This document shows, piece after piece, positions 36,507 through 46,899 of a DNA stretch of 64,000 nt. The notes beneath the pieces were generated by a model that was given only the letters and a program-made list of their open reading frames with translations, searched no databases and was not told the DNA's origin. This stretch comes from Hemerocallis citrina (taxonomy: Eukaryota > Streptophyta > Magnoliopsida > Asparagales > Asphodelaceae). Positions within the stretch are counted from its first letter, which is position 1; each line of letters starts with the position of its first letter. The translations under genes were made by a program, and so were the position numbers. Location of the stretch: NCBI GenBank assembly GCA_017893485.1, contig CM030362.1, forward strand, positions 124,001 through 188,000. The letters are read 5' to 3'.

Positions 36507-36555
<49 letters not shown>
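36507..36555. repeat. (TA)n microsatellite
   Basis: About 24 TA units at the right end of hairpin-array MITE copy 1, probably grown from its TATA-containing terminus. Confidence 0.95.
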
Positions 36556-36558
<3 letters not shown>

Positions 36559-36579
36559 ACGCTCCTCCCCCTTTCCTTA

Positions 36580-37182
36580 GAGCATGCCAAATATGCATAT
36601 TATGCATATTTGGTCAAAAAATCGCTGCAGTCATCTACTAAATATGCATATTATGCATATTCTGCCACAGTAGATTGCTATAAATGAGAGCGAATATGAG
36701 AATTATGCATATTATACAGGACGCTACTTCACATTGCGTCCGACGAAAAAAAAAATATTTTTTATTCCTCCGACGCAACTTCACATTGCGTCCCTCAAGA
36801 AAAAAATAATTAACCGTAATAAAAAAAATAATTAACCGTAATAAAAAAAATACAAAAAACTCAATAAATCAAAAAACTGTTGCGTCTAACCTTTTTTTGA
36901 TTTTTTAAAAAAAAACTAAAAAAAAAATCCTAAAAAATGCCGGACGCAACATGAAGTTGCGTCTGACCATTTTTTTGATTTTTTTCTCTTCCGACGCAAC
37001 ATGAAGTTGCGTCCGTCTATTTTGGGGGGTTTTTTTCCCGTCCGTCTGATCTGATCTGAGATTTTTATTATTTTAGATTAAATTGGTAAAAAATAGCATT
37101 CGACGACTGCAGCCCAATAGCCAAATGCTATATGAATTTATCCATATATGCATAATTTACACAATGATGACTGTGGATGCTC
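36580..37182. mobile_element. Harbinger/Tourist-type MITE with inner palindromes
   Basis: The ends GAGCATGCC and, complemented, GAGCATCCACAG are flanked by the 3-bp duplication TTA (36577-36579 and 37183-37185). This is the PIF/Harbinger signature. Inside are AAATATGCATATTATGCATA-type palindromes (36589-36660, 36702-36716) and three GACGCAAC...GTTGCGTC-type hairpins (near 36770, 36951, 36994), the last two with an ATGAA loop. No coding sequence. Confidence 0.78.
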
Positions 37183-37391
37183 TTAGACCTCTCATTCTCA
37201 AAATTCAATTTATATTATTTACTAAAAATAATTTTCCTTTCCTTTTCAACCTCCCTGGCCTGGACCTAGAGTCTTCACAGTTAGCGTCCCTTTTAATTTT
37301 TAGTAGCATACTGTTTATAGTAAATTCAAACAAAGGAATGATGAGGCAATAAGAATCTGATTCGAGAGACCACAAATTTGATATGTGTGTG

Positions 37392-40300
37392 TAGGGATGG
37401 CAACTGGGCCGGGCTGATCCGCAACCCACCCGCGACCCGCTTGCCAAACCCGGCCCATTAAAAGACGGTTCGGGTCCGGGTCGAACTCGCGAGTCTAAGC
37501 GGGTCGACCCGGGTCGTCAAAAAACGGATTTCAACCCGTCGAACCCGACCCGTGAACCCGGTGAACAGTGCCAAACCCGCTCGCCAACCCGCAGGTCGAC
37601 CCGCGGGTTTCGAACCGTTAGACCCGTACGGGTCAAATGTTCGACCCGCACGGGTCGATTGTTCGACCCACGCGTCCAACGGCCGAATTCATAGCCTAAC
37701 GGCTATTATAGCCATTTTTTGTCTTTTTTTTGTTTTGTTTATTTCCTATAAATACCCCTTAAACCCAAACTAAAAATTTCACACCTTATTCACTCTACTA
37801 CTACTACTCAATTCAATCTAAATTCATTCCAAATTTTGTGAACAAAGAAGCTAGCAACATAGAAACGATCAAACGACAAATTCCGATCGTATCGAATTCA
37901 ACATTCAACTACGTCTTCAAGTTTTCAAATCCTTCAAGGCTCCAACAAAGAAGCTATCTTTCTATCTATATACGAGTCCGGACTTCTACTTCTACTTCTA
38001 TTTTTATCTTCACTCTCATTTTATATACAATTATCCACGAAGTACAGTATCAGAATTTCACAATCCTCTTATTGTCTTGATATTTTTTTTGTAGTTATAA
38101 TTTTTTTTTCATATTTGTTTGTTGATTTTTTTTATCTTCTCTCTCACATCCCTTTTATTGTTTTCTAGACCTTTTTTTAAACTTATCTCGCCTAAATTGT
38201 ATTTAATTTTTTCACATACACTACTATATCAACATGTCTAGATTACGAGGTAGTGGCCGTAGCCAAAATGGACAGGATTCCACCAGCACTTCTCGTTGGC
38301 CTCCAATTTTCCCACAAAATGAACCCGCCGAAGAGTACCCTATGACCCAACATATTGGTACACACGATGAGTTTGTAGGAGACATGGACATAGAAGAAGA
38401 ACCACAAACACAAGCAATCGAAACAACATAACCGGGTAGTAGTAGGAAAACAAGAGGGGGAACTAGTGATTGGCACAAATTTTATAATTATATTCCGGAC
38501 GAAGAAAATCCAGGTGTAGGCATAAAAGTTTGTAAAACATGTTCGAAGCCATACAAATGGAAGATGGGTGAGGGGACGGGTAGAATAAGGCGACACATCC
38601 AAAATGTACATAAAGAACTTCTTGTAGACCTACCCGGCCAACAAAAAATCTACCCTAGTACCGGTATAGTTGATAGCCATTCTTATGATCCCGAACTTGT
38701 TCGTCGGGAAATGACCCAACTAGTAATCAAGGAAGAGTTATCATTTTCCTATTCCGATAGTAGGGACATAGAAACTTTTAATCAAGCCGTATTAAACCCC
38801 CATTTTAAAAGTATCCCTAGGAATACTTGCAAACCTGATTATTTTAAAATGTACAATGAAATGAGAGAAGCTTTGATTGCCATTTTATGGAGTTTAACTT
38901 GTAGGGTTTCCTTAGCTTCCGATTGTTGGACGGGTTGCAACAATATTTCAATGATGGGAATAACTTGTCATTGGATCGACAGTGATTGGATTATTCCAAA
39001 AAGGATCATATCACTTGCCTCGTTGTCCTATCCCCATAATGGCATTGAAATTGCAAATCGTATTTTAGAAATTTGTGATGTTTTTCATATTCGTGATAAA
39101 ATTATGTGTATAAGTTGTGATAATCCATCTAACAATAATGCATCAATTAGTATATTAAAAACCGCATTAAAACCTCCATCTGACAATACTTTTCATGTTA
39201 GATGTGCATGTCATATTTTAAATTTATGTGTTCAACATGCATTAAAAATAGCTAAACCATACATAGTTAACATTAGAAATTGTGTGTATTTTATTGCATT
39301 AAGTGGTACCATATTTCCAGAATGGAAAACTTGGTGTAGGCTTAAAAATGTACATTTTAAAAAAATTTCAAAGGATGTTAAACACCGATGGAACTCTACT
39401 TTTGGTTTGCTACATTTATTTACTGAATATAAAGAATGTATAAATGATTTTTGTATTGCAAAAAATATGCCAAATTTTGAAATGACTCCCCAAGCTTGGT
39501 TTTATGCCGAATCTTTGTTGAAATTTTTAGAACATTTTAAAACTGCAACTTTCAAAATTTCAAAATCTTATGAATCTACTTCTAGTAGCATTTTTATTTC
39601 AATAGTTACTATGATGCAAACTTTCAAAGAAATGATCGATGATGCTTTTGTTGATCATATTGTGAAACCTGCATACACCAAAATTTTGAAGTATTTTAAT
39701 CCTCCTATGTTGTATTGTATTGCTACTGTGGTGGATCCTCATATCAAATTAGAAGGTACGAAGAGTTTGATTAAAATATTTTTTTTTTACTTTACTTGAG
39801 GAAGATGAATCTGAATTTGATTGCGGAACATTTTTAGTTAAATTTAAATCGACATTAAAACTTGTATGATTATTATGATAGAAGTTTTGCATCTAGTAGT
39901 ACAACTTCTTTAGTTAGTTCTTCTGCTACTTTTGAAGGTAAGGGTAAGAGTAAATTAGATGATGTCATATTTAATTTAATTGCACAAATTTAATCATAAA
40001 AATCTAGGACTAATCAACCAAATGAATTACATTAGTATAATCAACAAGATTCTGAAAGTTTTATTTCTTCACTAGATATTTTACAATGGTGGAAAGACCA
40101 TGAACATACTTATAGTATTCTTAAATATATGGCTAAAGATCTACTAACTCCTCATGTCTCTACAGTTGCTTTAGAAAGTGTATTTTCTACAAGTGGTAGG
40201 GTTCTAACTGAATACAGGAATCGCTTGAAGCCTCAATCGTTAGAGATGCTTGTCTGCACTGAAGACTGGCTGAAGGTCGAAGATAGGACTCAAAGAAATG

Positions 40301-40888
40301 GTTCGACACGTCTACAAGTGGAAGCAACTCGCCGGAAGAACAATAACAACAATAATAGCAACCAAAATGAAGAATTGAAGACCAACAACAACAACAACAA
40401 ATTGAAGACAATTGTAAATGTATAAAAAATTGTATAAAATCTTTGTTTGTTATAAAAAATTAGGATAATTGAAGAAAATTGAAATTTTATCGAAGAAATT
40501 TGTTATTGTATAAAACAAATTTGTAGAAAATCTTTATTTCTTGTTACAAATTTGGAAACTTGTATAAGTTGAAATCATATTAATAATATTTACTTTTTAG
40601 TTTGGCAATTTCACTCTTTCATTCTTCTTCTTCTTATTATTATTAAAATCACATTTTTTTAAAGTGAAAAAAAATAAATTTAGATGGGCCCAACCCGCGA
40701 CCCGACCCAACCCGACCCGGGTTGGACCCGAATGGGTTTGCGGGTTGGGCGGGTCAACCTTTTGCATTTCCGACCCGGCCTGGCCCGGCCCAGTTGCCAC
40801 TAGGACCCAACCCGACCCCTCCCTAGTTGGGTTCCAACCCGAACGGGTTTGACCCGACCTGGCCCTGTAGACCCGTTTGCCAACCCTA
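37392..40888 (+). mobile_element. hAT transposon, full length but defective
   Basis: The terminal inverted repeats TAGGGATGGCAA and, complemented, TAGGGTTGGCAA are flanked by the perfect 8-bp duplication TGTGTGTG (37384-37391 and 40889-40896). Both subterminal regions are packed with CGGGTCGACCCG-like motifs (37410-37670 and 40680-40870), typical transposase-binding arrangements. The interior holds one broken hAT transposase gene. Confidence 0.93.
38234..40425 (+). pseudogene. hAT transposase gene with stops and frameshifts
   Basis: Encodes the cut-and-paste transposase of the surrounding element. From the ATG at 38234 the frame runs to an in-frame TAA (38429-38431), then reopens. A BED zinc finger follows (CKTCSKPYKW, then RRHIQNVHKE, near 38528-38610). 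The catalytic core regions are ASDCWTGCNN, ISCDNPSNNN and FHVRCACHILNLCVQHAL, and the linker is YCIATVVDPHIKLEG. A T-run at 39780-39790 shifts the frame (LLEEDESEF resumes out of frame), and more stops follow to about 40020. The hATC dimerisation region (AKDLLTPHVSTVALESVFST, then NRLKPQSLEMLVCTEDWL) is at 40129-40280. The domain order fits plant hAT/RICESLEEPER-type proteins. It is inactive as read. Confidence 0.92.
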
Positions 40889-40910
40889 TGTGTGTGTATA
40901 TATATAGAGG

Positions 40911-41089
40911 GTAATGCTCCATTGCAAACCATCTAGGCCGCTGTTGGGAACAACGGCCTAGTTTATAACATAAGCTATTGTTGGAATCCAACCACGGCTT
41001 ATTTTATAACCTAGGCCATTACTGGGAACAACAGCCTAGGTGGTTTTCACGTATTTTCACAACATTTGCATTTACAATGTAGCATTGCT
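40911..41089. mobile_element. Small hairpin-bearing MITE
   Basis: The ends GTAATGCTCCATTGCAAA and, complemented, GCAATGCTACATTGTAAA form an inverted repeat within TATATA flanks. Inside are two palindromes built around TAGGCCGTTGTTGGGAACAA-like and TAGGCCATTACTGGGAACA-like sequences. The plan is a miniature of the larger hairpin-array families, with different sequence. The target duplication is ambiguous because the flanks are TA repeats. Confidence 0.6.
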
Positions 41090-41107
41090 TATATATATAT
41101 ATATATA

Positions 41108-41336
41108 GACGATCTGAATCGTTGACATTGATCTATACATAAATTAGTCTAAATATGTAAAATCAAATCATTTAAAATTCATTTACCCATCCACTGAAAT
41201 GTTACAAAATTGTATGGCTGGAAATCATTATTTTTTATAGCCACGTGATGGATGGGCAAATAAATTTCAAATAATTTGATTTTACATATTTAGACTAATT
41301 TAGATGTGTAGATCGATGTGAACAATTCAGATCGTC
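41108..41336. mobile_element. Palindromic MITE
   Basis: The left half (GACGATCTGAATCGTTGACA, then AAATTAGTCTAAATATGTAA) is mirrored by the right half, so the 229-bp unit folds into one long stem. No coding capacity. Superfamily not assigned; the target duplication is obscured by the TA-rich left flank. Confidence 0.7.
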
Positions 41337-41399
41337 GATACGAAGGCGGGAATGCCGAGTGCACACGAGTGCACAAGGAGGTCTAGTGCACAACGGAAT

Positions 41400-41795
41400 A
41401 TTTCTCTCTCTATATATACACTATTTTAATGAGAGAGTATGTAACCAAATAAACTTCATGTGTCACAAAATAAATTCATGCATTGCACGTCAATATTAAA
41501 TACCAAAAAAAAAACGTGCACTGCATGTATGCTTCAAATCCAAATAGTCAAAAACCCTTCATCTCCTTTCTAATAATAATCTAATCTAATCTAATATCTC
41601 TACTCTTTTAATGAGAGAGTTTGTAACCAAACAAACACGTGCATTGTAACCCAACAAACACGTGCAATGCATATGCATACCTAATATAAATGAGGTCTTA
41701 GATTTCGATGTCAGACAACGTCGATATATATATATTTATAAAGACGTGCATCACACTTGTAAATTACTATTACTATTAATAATAATAATCTCTAA
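41400..41795 (+). mobile_element. Helitron fragments
   Basis: Starts such as TATACACTATTTTAATGAGAG (41414-41434) and TCTCTACTCTTTTAATGAGAG (41606-41626), plus degraded hairpins (ACGTGCACTGCATGT near 41514, ACGTGCATCACACTTGT near 41743), indicate tandem truncated copies of the short Helitron family. Confidence 0.5.
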
Positions 41796-42132
41796 TCTCT
41801 AATATTATGATGGGAGAGTTTGAGTTGTCATTTGTAAACAACCTGTAATTTGTAGACATTCAACCATTCATTTTTAAGTGAGAGTTATATTAACCGTTCA
41901 TTTACTCAACGGCTGTTAGTTACCATAATACCCTCAAAATTTAAATTTTTTTACGACATAATTATTTACAAAAATCACTCATATAAAATAAAAGTTTGTG
42001 CCACTAGGGCTAATTTGTAAAGAGTATGTGATGAGTAAAGGGGGGCCTCAGGTTCGAAGTTAAATTACGTCTTATTATTTACTATACTAAAAAAAATTAA
42101 TTAGAATATGCATCGCACAAGCAAATTACTAG
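41796..42132 (+). mobile_element. Short non-autonomous Helitron
   Basis: Starts A|TCTCTAATATTATGATGGG and ends ATATGCATCGCACAAGC then AAATTACTAG|T; 337 bp, no gene. The 3' hairpin is degraded. Confidence 0.7.
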
Positions 42133-42142
42133 TATAATATTA

Positions 42143-42554
42143 GGCAAAATATAAAAAAGGACACAAAGTTTTGGGCCAGTTTAAAAAAAAAAGTACACTA
42201 AGATTTTTTTGTTTAAAAAGGACACAAAGTTTCAAAAAACTCACTCCACCGGGTTAGTTAGGGTTAGGGTTGGGTGGGGTGGGGGGGGGGGGGGGGGGGG
42301 GGGGGGGTGAGGGGTTATTTAAACATCTGATTAGTTAACTGATATTTTTTTAAACACAAATAAAAGATGAATGTGGTTTTTTAAACACAAATGAAAGATG
42401 AAAGTGGTTTTTTTAAATCCTACCCTAACCCTAACCCTAACTAACCCAGTGGAGTTTTTTGAAACTTTGTATCCCTTTTTTTTAAACAAAAAAAAATCTT
42501 AGTGTACTTTTTTTAAACTGGCCCAAACCTTTATGTTCTTTTTTATATTTAGCC
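42143..42554. mobile_element. MULE-type MITE with telomere-like inner repeats
   Basis: Almost the whole 412-bp unit is an inverted repeat: GGCAAAATATAAAAAAGGAC and the complement of the right end, GGCTAAATATAAAAAAGAAC. It is flanked by the perfect 9-bp duplication ATAATATTA (42134-42142 and 42555-42563). Each arm has GTTAGGGTTAGGGTT-like repeats (42259-42275 and 42421-42440), resembling telomere repeats of the TTAGGG form. A G-run (42281-42307) lies at the centre. It inserted at the junction of two adjacent Helitrons. Confidence 0.9.
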
Positions 42555-42797
42555 ATAATATTATAATGGAAGAGTTGGAGTTATCGTTTGTAAACATACC
42601 AACTTACGTGTATCGCGTGTACATAGCTAATATAAATGAAGTCTTAGGTTATCACGTGTATATAGCTAATATAAATGAAGTCTTAGATTATCGCGTGTAC
42701 ATAGCTAATATAAATGATGTCTTAGGTTCGAGGCCAGAGTTTTTACTTTTTTAAAATATTATTTTTTAAAGATATGGGTCACACATTTAAATTACTA
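42555..42797 (+). mobile_element. Short Helitron with a 39-bp tandem repeat
   Basis: Begins ATAATATTATAATGGAAGAG and ends GGGTCACACATTTAAATTACT then AG. Positions 42610-42730 contain three 39-bp units (TAGCTAATATAAATGANGTC core), which happen to keep an open frame of 13-residue repeats. Its start was split by the MITE at 42143. Confidence 0.55.
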
Positions 42798-43048
42798 GTC
42801 AGTATATATATATATATAGTAAGAATGGGAAACCACTTGTAAGTTACGACCAGAGAGAGAGAATCAATGAAGATGAATTTATGTGGTGAAAAATAAAGAA
42901 AATTAAAACAAAACTAGCTAATGTAGAGAAAATTTAAACAAAACTAGCTAATGTAGAGTATTACTGTATTTTGATTTTAAATTCTTTAAAATTAAGGTTC
43001 CTCATCATAAAATTAGGCAGGAAAGGAAAGTCCATGGAGGAAGACATT
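42798..43048. other. Noncoding gap
   Basis: AT-rich; a 30-bp direct repeat (ACAAAACTAGCTAATGTAGA around 42908 and 42938) is the only structure seen. Confidence 0.6.
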
Positions 43049-43846
43049 GATTTTTTTTTTATTATTATATGCCACTTTTTGAAAATATTTGTACTTTTAG
43101 GATAGTTGTCAAACTATTTGCGTTTGTAGACTCAACAGCTAAACTCGACATTCCCAACGGCGAGTTTAGTTATTTCATGCTTGCCATTAGGACACAACGA
43201 ATTTAGTGCTAATTTTTTTAGAAACTCGTCGTTTCGAATGGCGAGTTCAGTTCAAAAAATTCCAATAAAGACTCGCTGTTTTCAACAGCGATGACATTTA
43301 TACTAGACTCGCATTGGGCACAACGAGTTTAGTTCAAAATTTTGAAAAAGAAACTCGCCGTCCCCAATGGCGAGGACATTTATACTAGACTCACTGTTGG
43401 GAACAACGAGTTTAGTTCAAAAAAAATTATATGGAGTTCTTTTGAAAATTCACTAAGTCGAACAGAATATTTCACTCTCTGTGAAATTTCTTACATCCTC
43501 GTCGTTCCCAACAGCGAGTCTAGTATAAATGTCATCGCCATTGGGAACGGCGAGTCTTTTTTCAAAATTTTGAACCAAACTCGTTATTCCCAATGGCGAG
43601 TCTAGTAGAAATGTCCTCGTCGTTGGGAACGGTGAGTCTTCGTTCAAAATTTTAAACTGAACTCGCCGCTGGACGGTGAGTTTTTCAAAAAATTAGTACT
43701 AAACTCTCTATGTCTCAACAACGAGCATGAAACAACTAAACTCATCGTTGGAAACAACGAGTTTAGTTGTTGAGTCTACGAGCATAAATATTTTAGCATC
43801 TGTCTTCTTTCTCCAAATATTTTCAAAAATGTCTTGTAAAAAAATC
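43049..43846. mobile_element. Hairpin-array MULE-type MITE, family H, copy 2
   Basis: The ends GATTTTTTTTTTATTATTAT(ATGCCAC) and, complemented, GATTTTTTTACAAGACAT are flanked by GAAGACATT (43040-43048) and GACAGACATT (43847-43856), a 9-bp duplication with one inserted base. The inner inverted part includes GACTCAACAGCTAAACTCG and, at the other end, its complement. The centre is a run of hairpins with CTCGCCGTT/AACGGCGAG-type arms separated by GACATTTATACTAGACTCG-like linkers. No protein. Confidence 0.85.
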
Positions 43847-44066
43847 GACAGACATTGGTGCCTATAGCTATTATTTAGTTTAAAATTCTGAGCACTGAGT
43901 AATAATAATAATAAAATAATGTCTTGTCGTGGAGTAGATCGGGGAAGGAGTTTTCTACAAAAAAATAATTAAGTCTTTCTATTTAAAAAAACGCTCTTTC
44001 TGGAAAAAATTTCGAAACAATTTGTTCCTCTTTTGGAAGTGGATTTCGGGTTGGCCTTGTTCAAGA
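43847..44066. other. Noncoding gap between hairpin-array elements
   Basis: Short AT-rich spacer; no gene or element end beyond the target duplications. Confidence 0.6.
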
Positions 44067-45241
44067 GAAATTTTTTTAATACGCCACCTTTTGAAAGTGT
44101 TTATAGAAAGAGAACAATTGCCAAAATATTTGTGCTTGTGAACTCAACAAGTAAACTCACCATTCCCAACGACAAGTTTAGTTGTTTCATACTCGCTATT
44201 GGGATACAGCTGTTCCCAATGATGAGTTCAGTTAAAAATTTTCAATGAAGACTCGTCCTTCCCAATGGCGAGAACATTTACACTAGACTCGTTGGGAATA
44301 ACCAGTCCAGTTCAAAATTTTCAATAAAAACTCGTCGTACCCAACGGCGAGGACATTTATATTAGACTCGCTGTTGGGAACGGTGAGGATGTAGGAAATT
44401 TTACAGAGAGTGAAACACTTTGTTGGACTTAGTGAATTTTCGAAAAAAAACTCAATATAATTTTTTTTGAACTAAACTCGCCGATCCCAACATCGAGTCT
44501 AGTGTAAATGTCCTCGCCGTTGGGAACAACGAGTATTCAAAGAAAAAAAAGTGAACTAAAATTGCCGTTCCCAACAACGAGTCTAGTGTAAATGTCATCG
44601 CCGTTAGGAACAACAAGTCTTCCAAAAAAAAGTGAACTTAAATTATCGTTCCCAACAGCGAGTCTAGAGTAAATGTCCTCGCCGTTGGGAACAGCGAGTA
44701 TTCAAAGAAAAAAAAAGTGAACTAAAATCGTCGTTCCCAACAGCGAGTCTAGTGTAAATGTTCTCGCCGTTGTGAACAACGAGTCTTCCAAAAAAAAGTG
44801 AACTAAAATCACCGTTCCCAACAGCAGTCTAGTGTAAATGTCCTCGCCGTTGGGAACAACGAGTCTTCCAAAAAAAAAGGTGAACTAAAATCACCGTTCC
44901 CAACAGCGAGTCTAGTGTAAATGTCCACGCCGTTGGGAACAACGAGTCTTCCAAAAAAAAGTACTAAACTCGCCGTTTCCAACAGCGAGTACGTCTAGTG
45001 TAAATGTCATCGTTGTTGGGAACAGCGAGTCTTCATTGAAAATTTTGAACTAAACTCGTCGTTGGGAACAGCGAGTTTCTATAAAAAAAATCTGCACTCG
45101 CCGTGTTCCAACGACGAGTATGAAACAACTAAACTCGCCGTTGGGAACAGTGAGTTTAGTTGTTGAGTCCACGAGCACAAATACTTTGGCAACTGTCCTT
45201 TTTCTACAAATATTTTTAAAAAATGGCATATAAAAAAAATC
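44067..45241. mobile_element. Hairpin-array MULE-type MITE, family H, copy 3 (expanded)
   Basis: The ends GAAATTTTTTTAATACGCCAC and, complemented, GATTTTTTTTATATGCCAT are flanked by TGTTCAAGA (44058-44066) and TGTTCAAAC (45242-45250), 7 of 9 identical. It is the longest copy because the middle contains about seven tandem units of about 82 bp: AGTGTAAATG starts at 44501, 44585, 44666, 44751, 44831, 44914 and 44997. Each unit holds one CCC-loop and one GGG-loop hairpin. Confidence 0.85.
44485..45060 (+). repeat. ~82-bp tandem array of paired hairpins
   Basis: Spacing of successive landmarks is 80-85 bp. A unit runs: GTTCCCAACAGCGAGTCTAG, AGTGTAAATGTC, CTCGCCGTTGGGAACAACGAG-like, then an A-rich linker with GTGAACTAAAAT. 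The first hairpin displays CCC and the next GGG, so neighbours have complementary loops on near-identical stems. Confidence 0.88.
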
Positions 45242-45967
45242 TGTTCAAACAATTTATTCATGGTTCTCTTAGAAAAAAATAATGTATGTTATTGTTGCTG
45301 TGAGAAGACAGGAAAAACAATTGAAACAATTATTACCATGGCCGGCCTGTGTGGATTTTTTTTAATATGCCATTTTTCGTAACTATTTGCTCTTATAAAA
45401 CAAGTTTCAAAGTATTTGCATTCGACGGCGAGTTTAGTTGTTTCATACTCATCGTTGTGACATGGCAAATTTAGTGCTAATTTTTTTAGGAACTCGACGT
45501 TCCTAACGGAGAAGACATTTATACTAGACTCGTTATTAGGAACGAGTTTAGTTTAAAATTTTCAATGAAGACTCGCCGTTCCCAACGGCGAGGACATTTA
45601 CACTAAATTCGCTGTTGGGAACTGTAATATCCCTATAAATTATTAATAATATTATTTTTTATTAGTATTTAACTATTTAATTATTTTATTTCTTTTCATG
45701 TTTGAGTTATCTCTTTTGTCATGACAAACCCATTTAGATGGCTAAGTTTTGGTTAAGGGTTAAAACCTAGGATTAAAATACATAAGAGTTTAGGGAGTTA
45801 TCTTCGAGAAGCTCTCTCTCCTCCACCTCACCCCTCCACCTCACCCCCCTTCACCATACCTCCACCTCACCACTCCCTCACCTAGGCATGGCCGGCCTCC
45901 ATTGTACCAAGGAGGTTTTTTGAAAACTCCCTTGGTGCATTTTTCACTCTCCCCCTTTACTTCACCC

Positions 45968-45974
45968 TATAAAT
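45968..45974 (+). promoter_or_regulatory. TATA box of family M LTR
   Basis: TATAAAT in the context TTCACCCTATAAATACCCCC, about 345 bp from the LTR start, followed by a pyrimidine-rich leader and AGAACCAAAAAATGAGAGG. Confidence 0.6.
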
Positions 45975-46899
45975 ACCCCCTCCCCTCTTCTCTTGTCTCA
46001 TTTTACAAGAACCAAAAAATGAGAGGAAAAGAAAGAGAGAACAAGCCTAACTAGAGAGTTTTTCATTGTAGGTTTTTCTTAGGAGTTTTCATAGGAGCTA
46101 GGGGAAGGAGAAGGTGCTTAGGCAAGTTCTTCCTTCAAGGAAAATCAAGGTGGGGGTTTCTCCATCCTTTCTTGTTTTCTTTTGTTTGATTTTTGTTCTT
46201 GTTGGTTGTTTGTTTTCTTTTGTGGTGTGTTGTTGTGTTGTTGTTCTCTTATATGTATGTTGTTCTAAAACAACTTGGACAAAGTCCTAAGCTTATGAAT
46301 GATGCCATGGATAAAATAAATGATCACCTAAGAAAGTAAATGGTAGAGCTTAAATAAATAAAGAACATAAAGAATGAATCTTTAGATTGTTGTAATTTTT
46401 GTTCTTATTGTTGTTATTATTTTTTTTTTTTTGTTAAACTCAACTTGGACTAATGGATATAAGCATATGGAGATTGTGTACGCCTATCCTTGGGGTTGTA
46501 GAACTTAACTTGGACTCATGAACATAAGCATATGAAGATTTGTGGACACACCCATCTTTGGGTTGTAGAACTCAAACAAGGACTATTGACATAAACATAT
46601 GAAATTTGTATAGTAGAATTATTACATACCCATTTTGGGTTGTAGAACTCAATAAAAATGAGTCTTTATTTATGTATTGCTCTCTACTTGATTAATTATC
46701 AAATCTTGCTAACTTTTGTTTATAAAAAAAAGGGGTAAACTTTATTGTATGTAGGAACTAAGTGGTTACAGAAAAGAATGTTGTAATAAGTAGGACTTGT
46801 AATTTTGTTGTATGTGATTTGTAGTTCATAAGTTAGATTGTTGTAATAATTTTCAAGACTTGTAAATTGTAAAGAGAAATAGTCTTTGTAATAGTTAGT

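Larger units (their letters stand above)
27746..36555. mobile_element. Hairpin-array MULE-type MITE, family H, copy 1 (interrupted)
   Basis: The left end GATTTTTTTTATACGCCAC (27746) and the right-end block (36362-36506) are inverted relatives. The flanking 9-bp repeats CCCGGGCTC (27737-27745) and CCCACGCTC (36556-36564) match at 7 of 9 positions. The true MITE is 27746-28197 plus 36201-36555; the middle is a nested LTR. The interior is an array of short hairpins with arms CTCGCCGTT and AACGGCGAG around CCC or GGG loops, many degraded. The far right end has been overgrown by (TA)n. It encodes no protein. The 9-bp duplication and the G-starting inverted ends suggest mobilisation by a Mutator-type transposase (inference). 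Confidence 0.8.

Noticed and set aside
37838..38080. 80-codon frame upstream of the hAT transposase
   Set aside because: Lies in the element's 5' leader region without domain similarity. The transposase start at 38234 is better supported by the downstream BED finger in frame.
42259..42440. True telomere or interstitial telomere scar
   Set aside because: The repeats are short, mirrored in both arms of a MITE with a perfect 9-bp duplication, and of TTAGGG rather than the usual plant TTTAGGG form.
44067..45241. CRISPR-like regular repeat spacing
   Set aside because: The repeats are palindromic hairpins with repeated, not unique, linkers, in a plant transposon with inverted ends and 9-bp duplications. 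There are no cas genes, and CRISPR does not occur in plant nuclear DNA.
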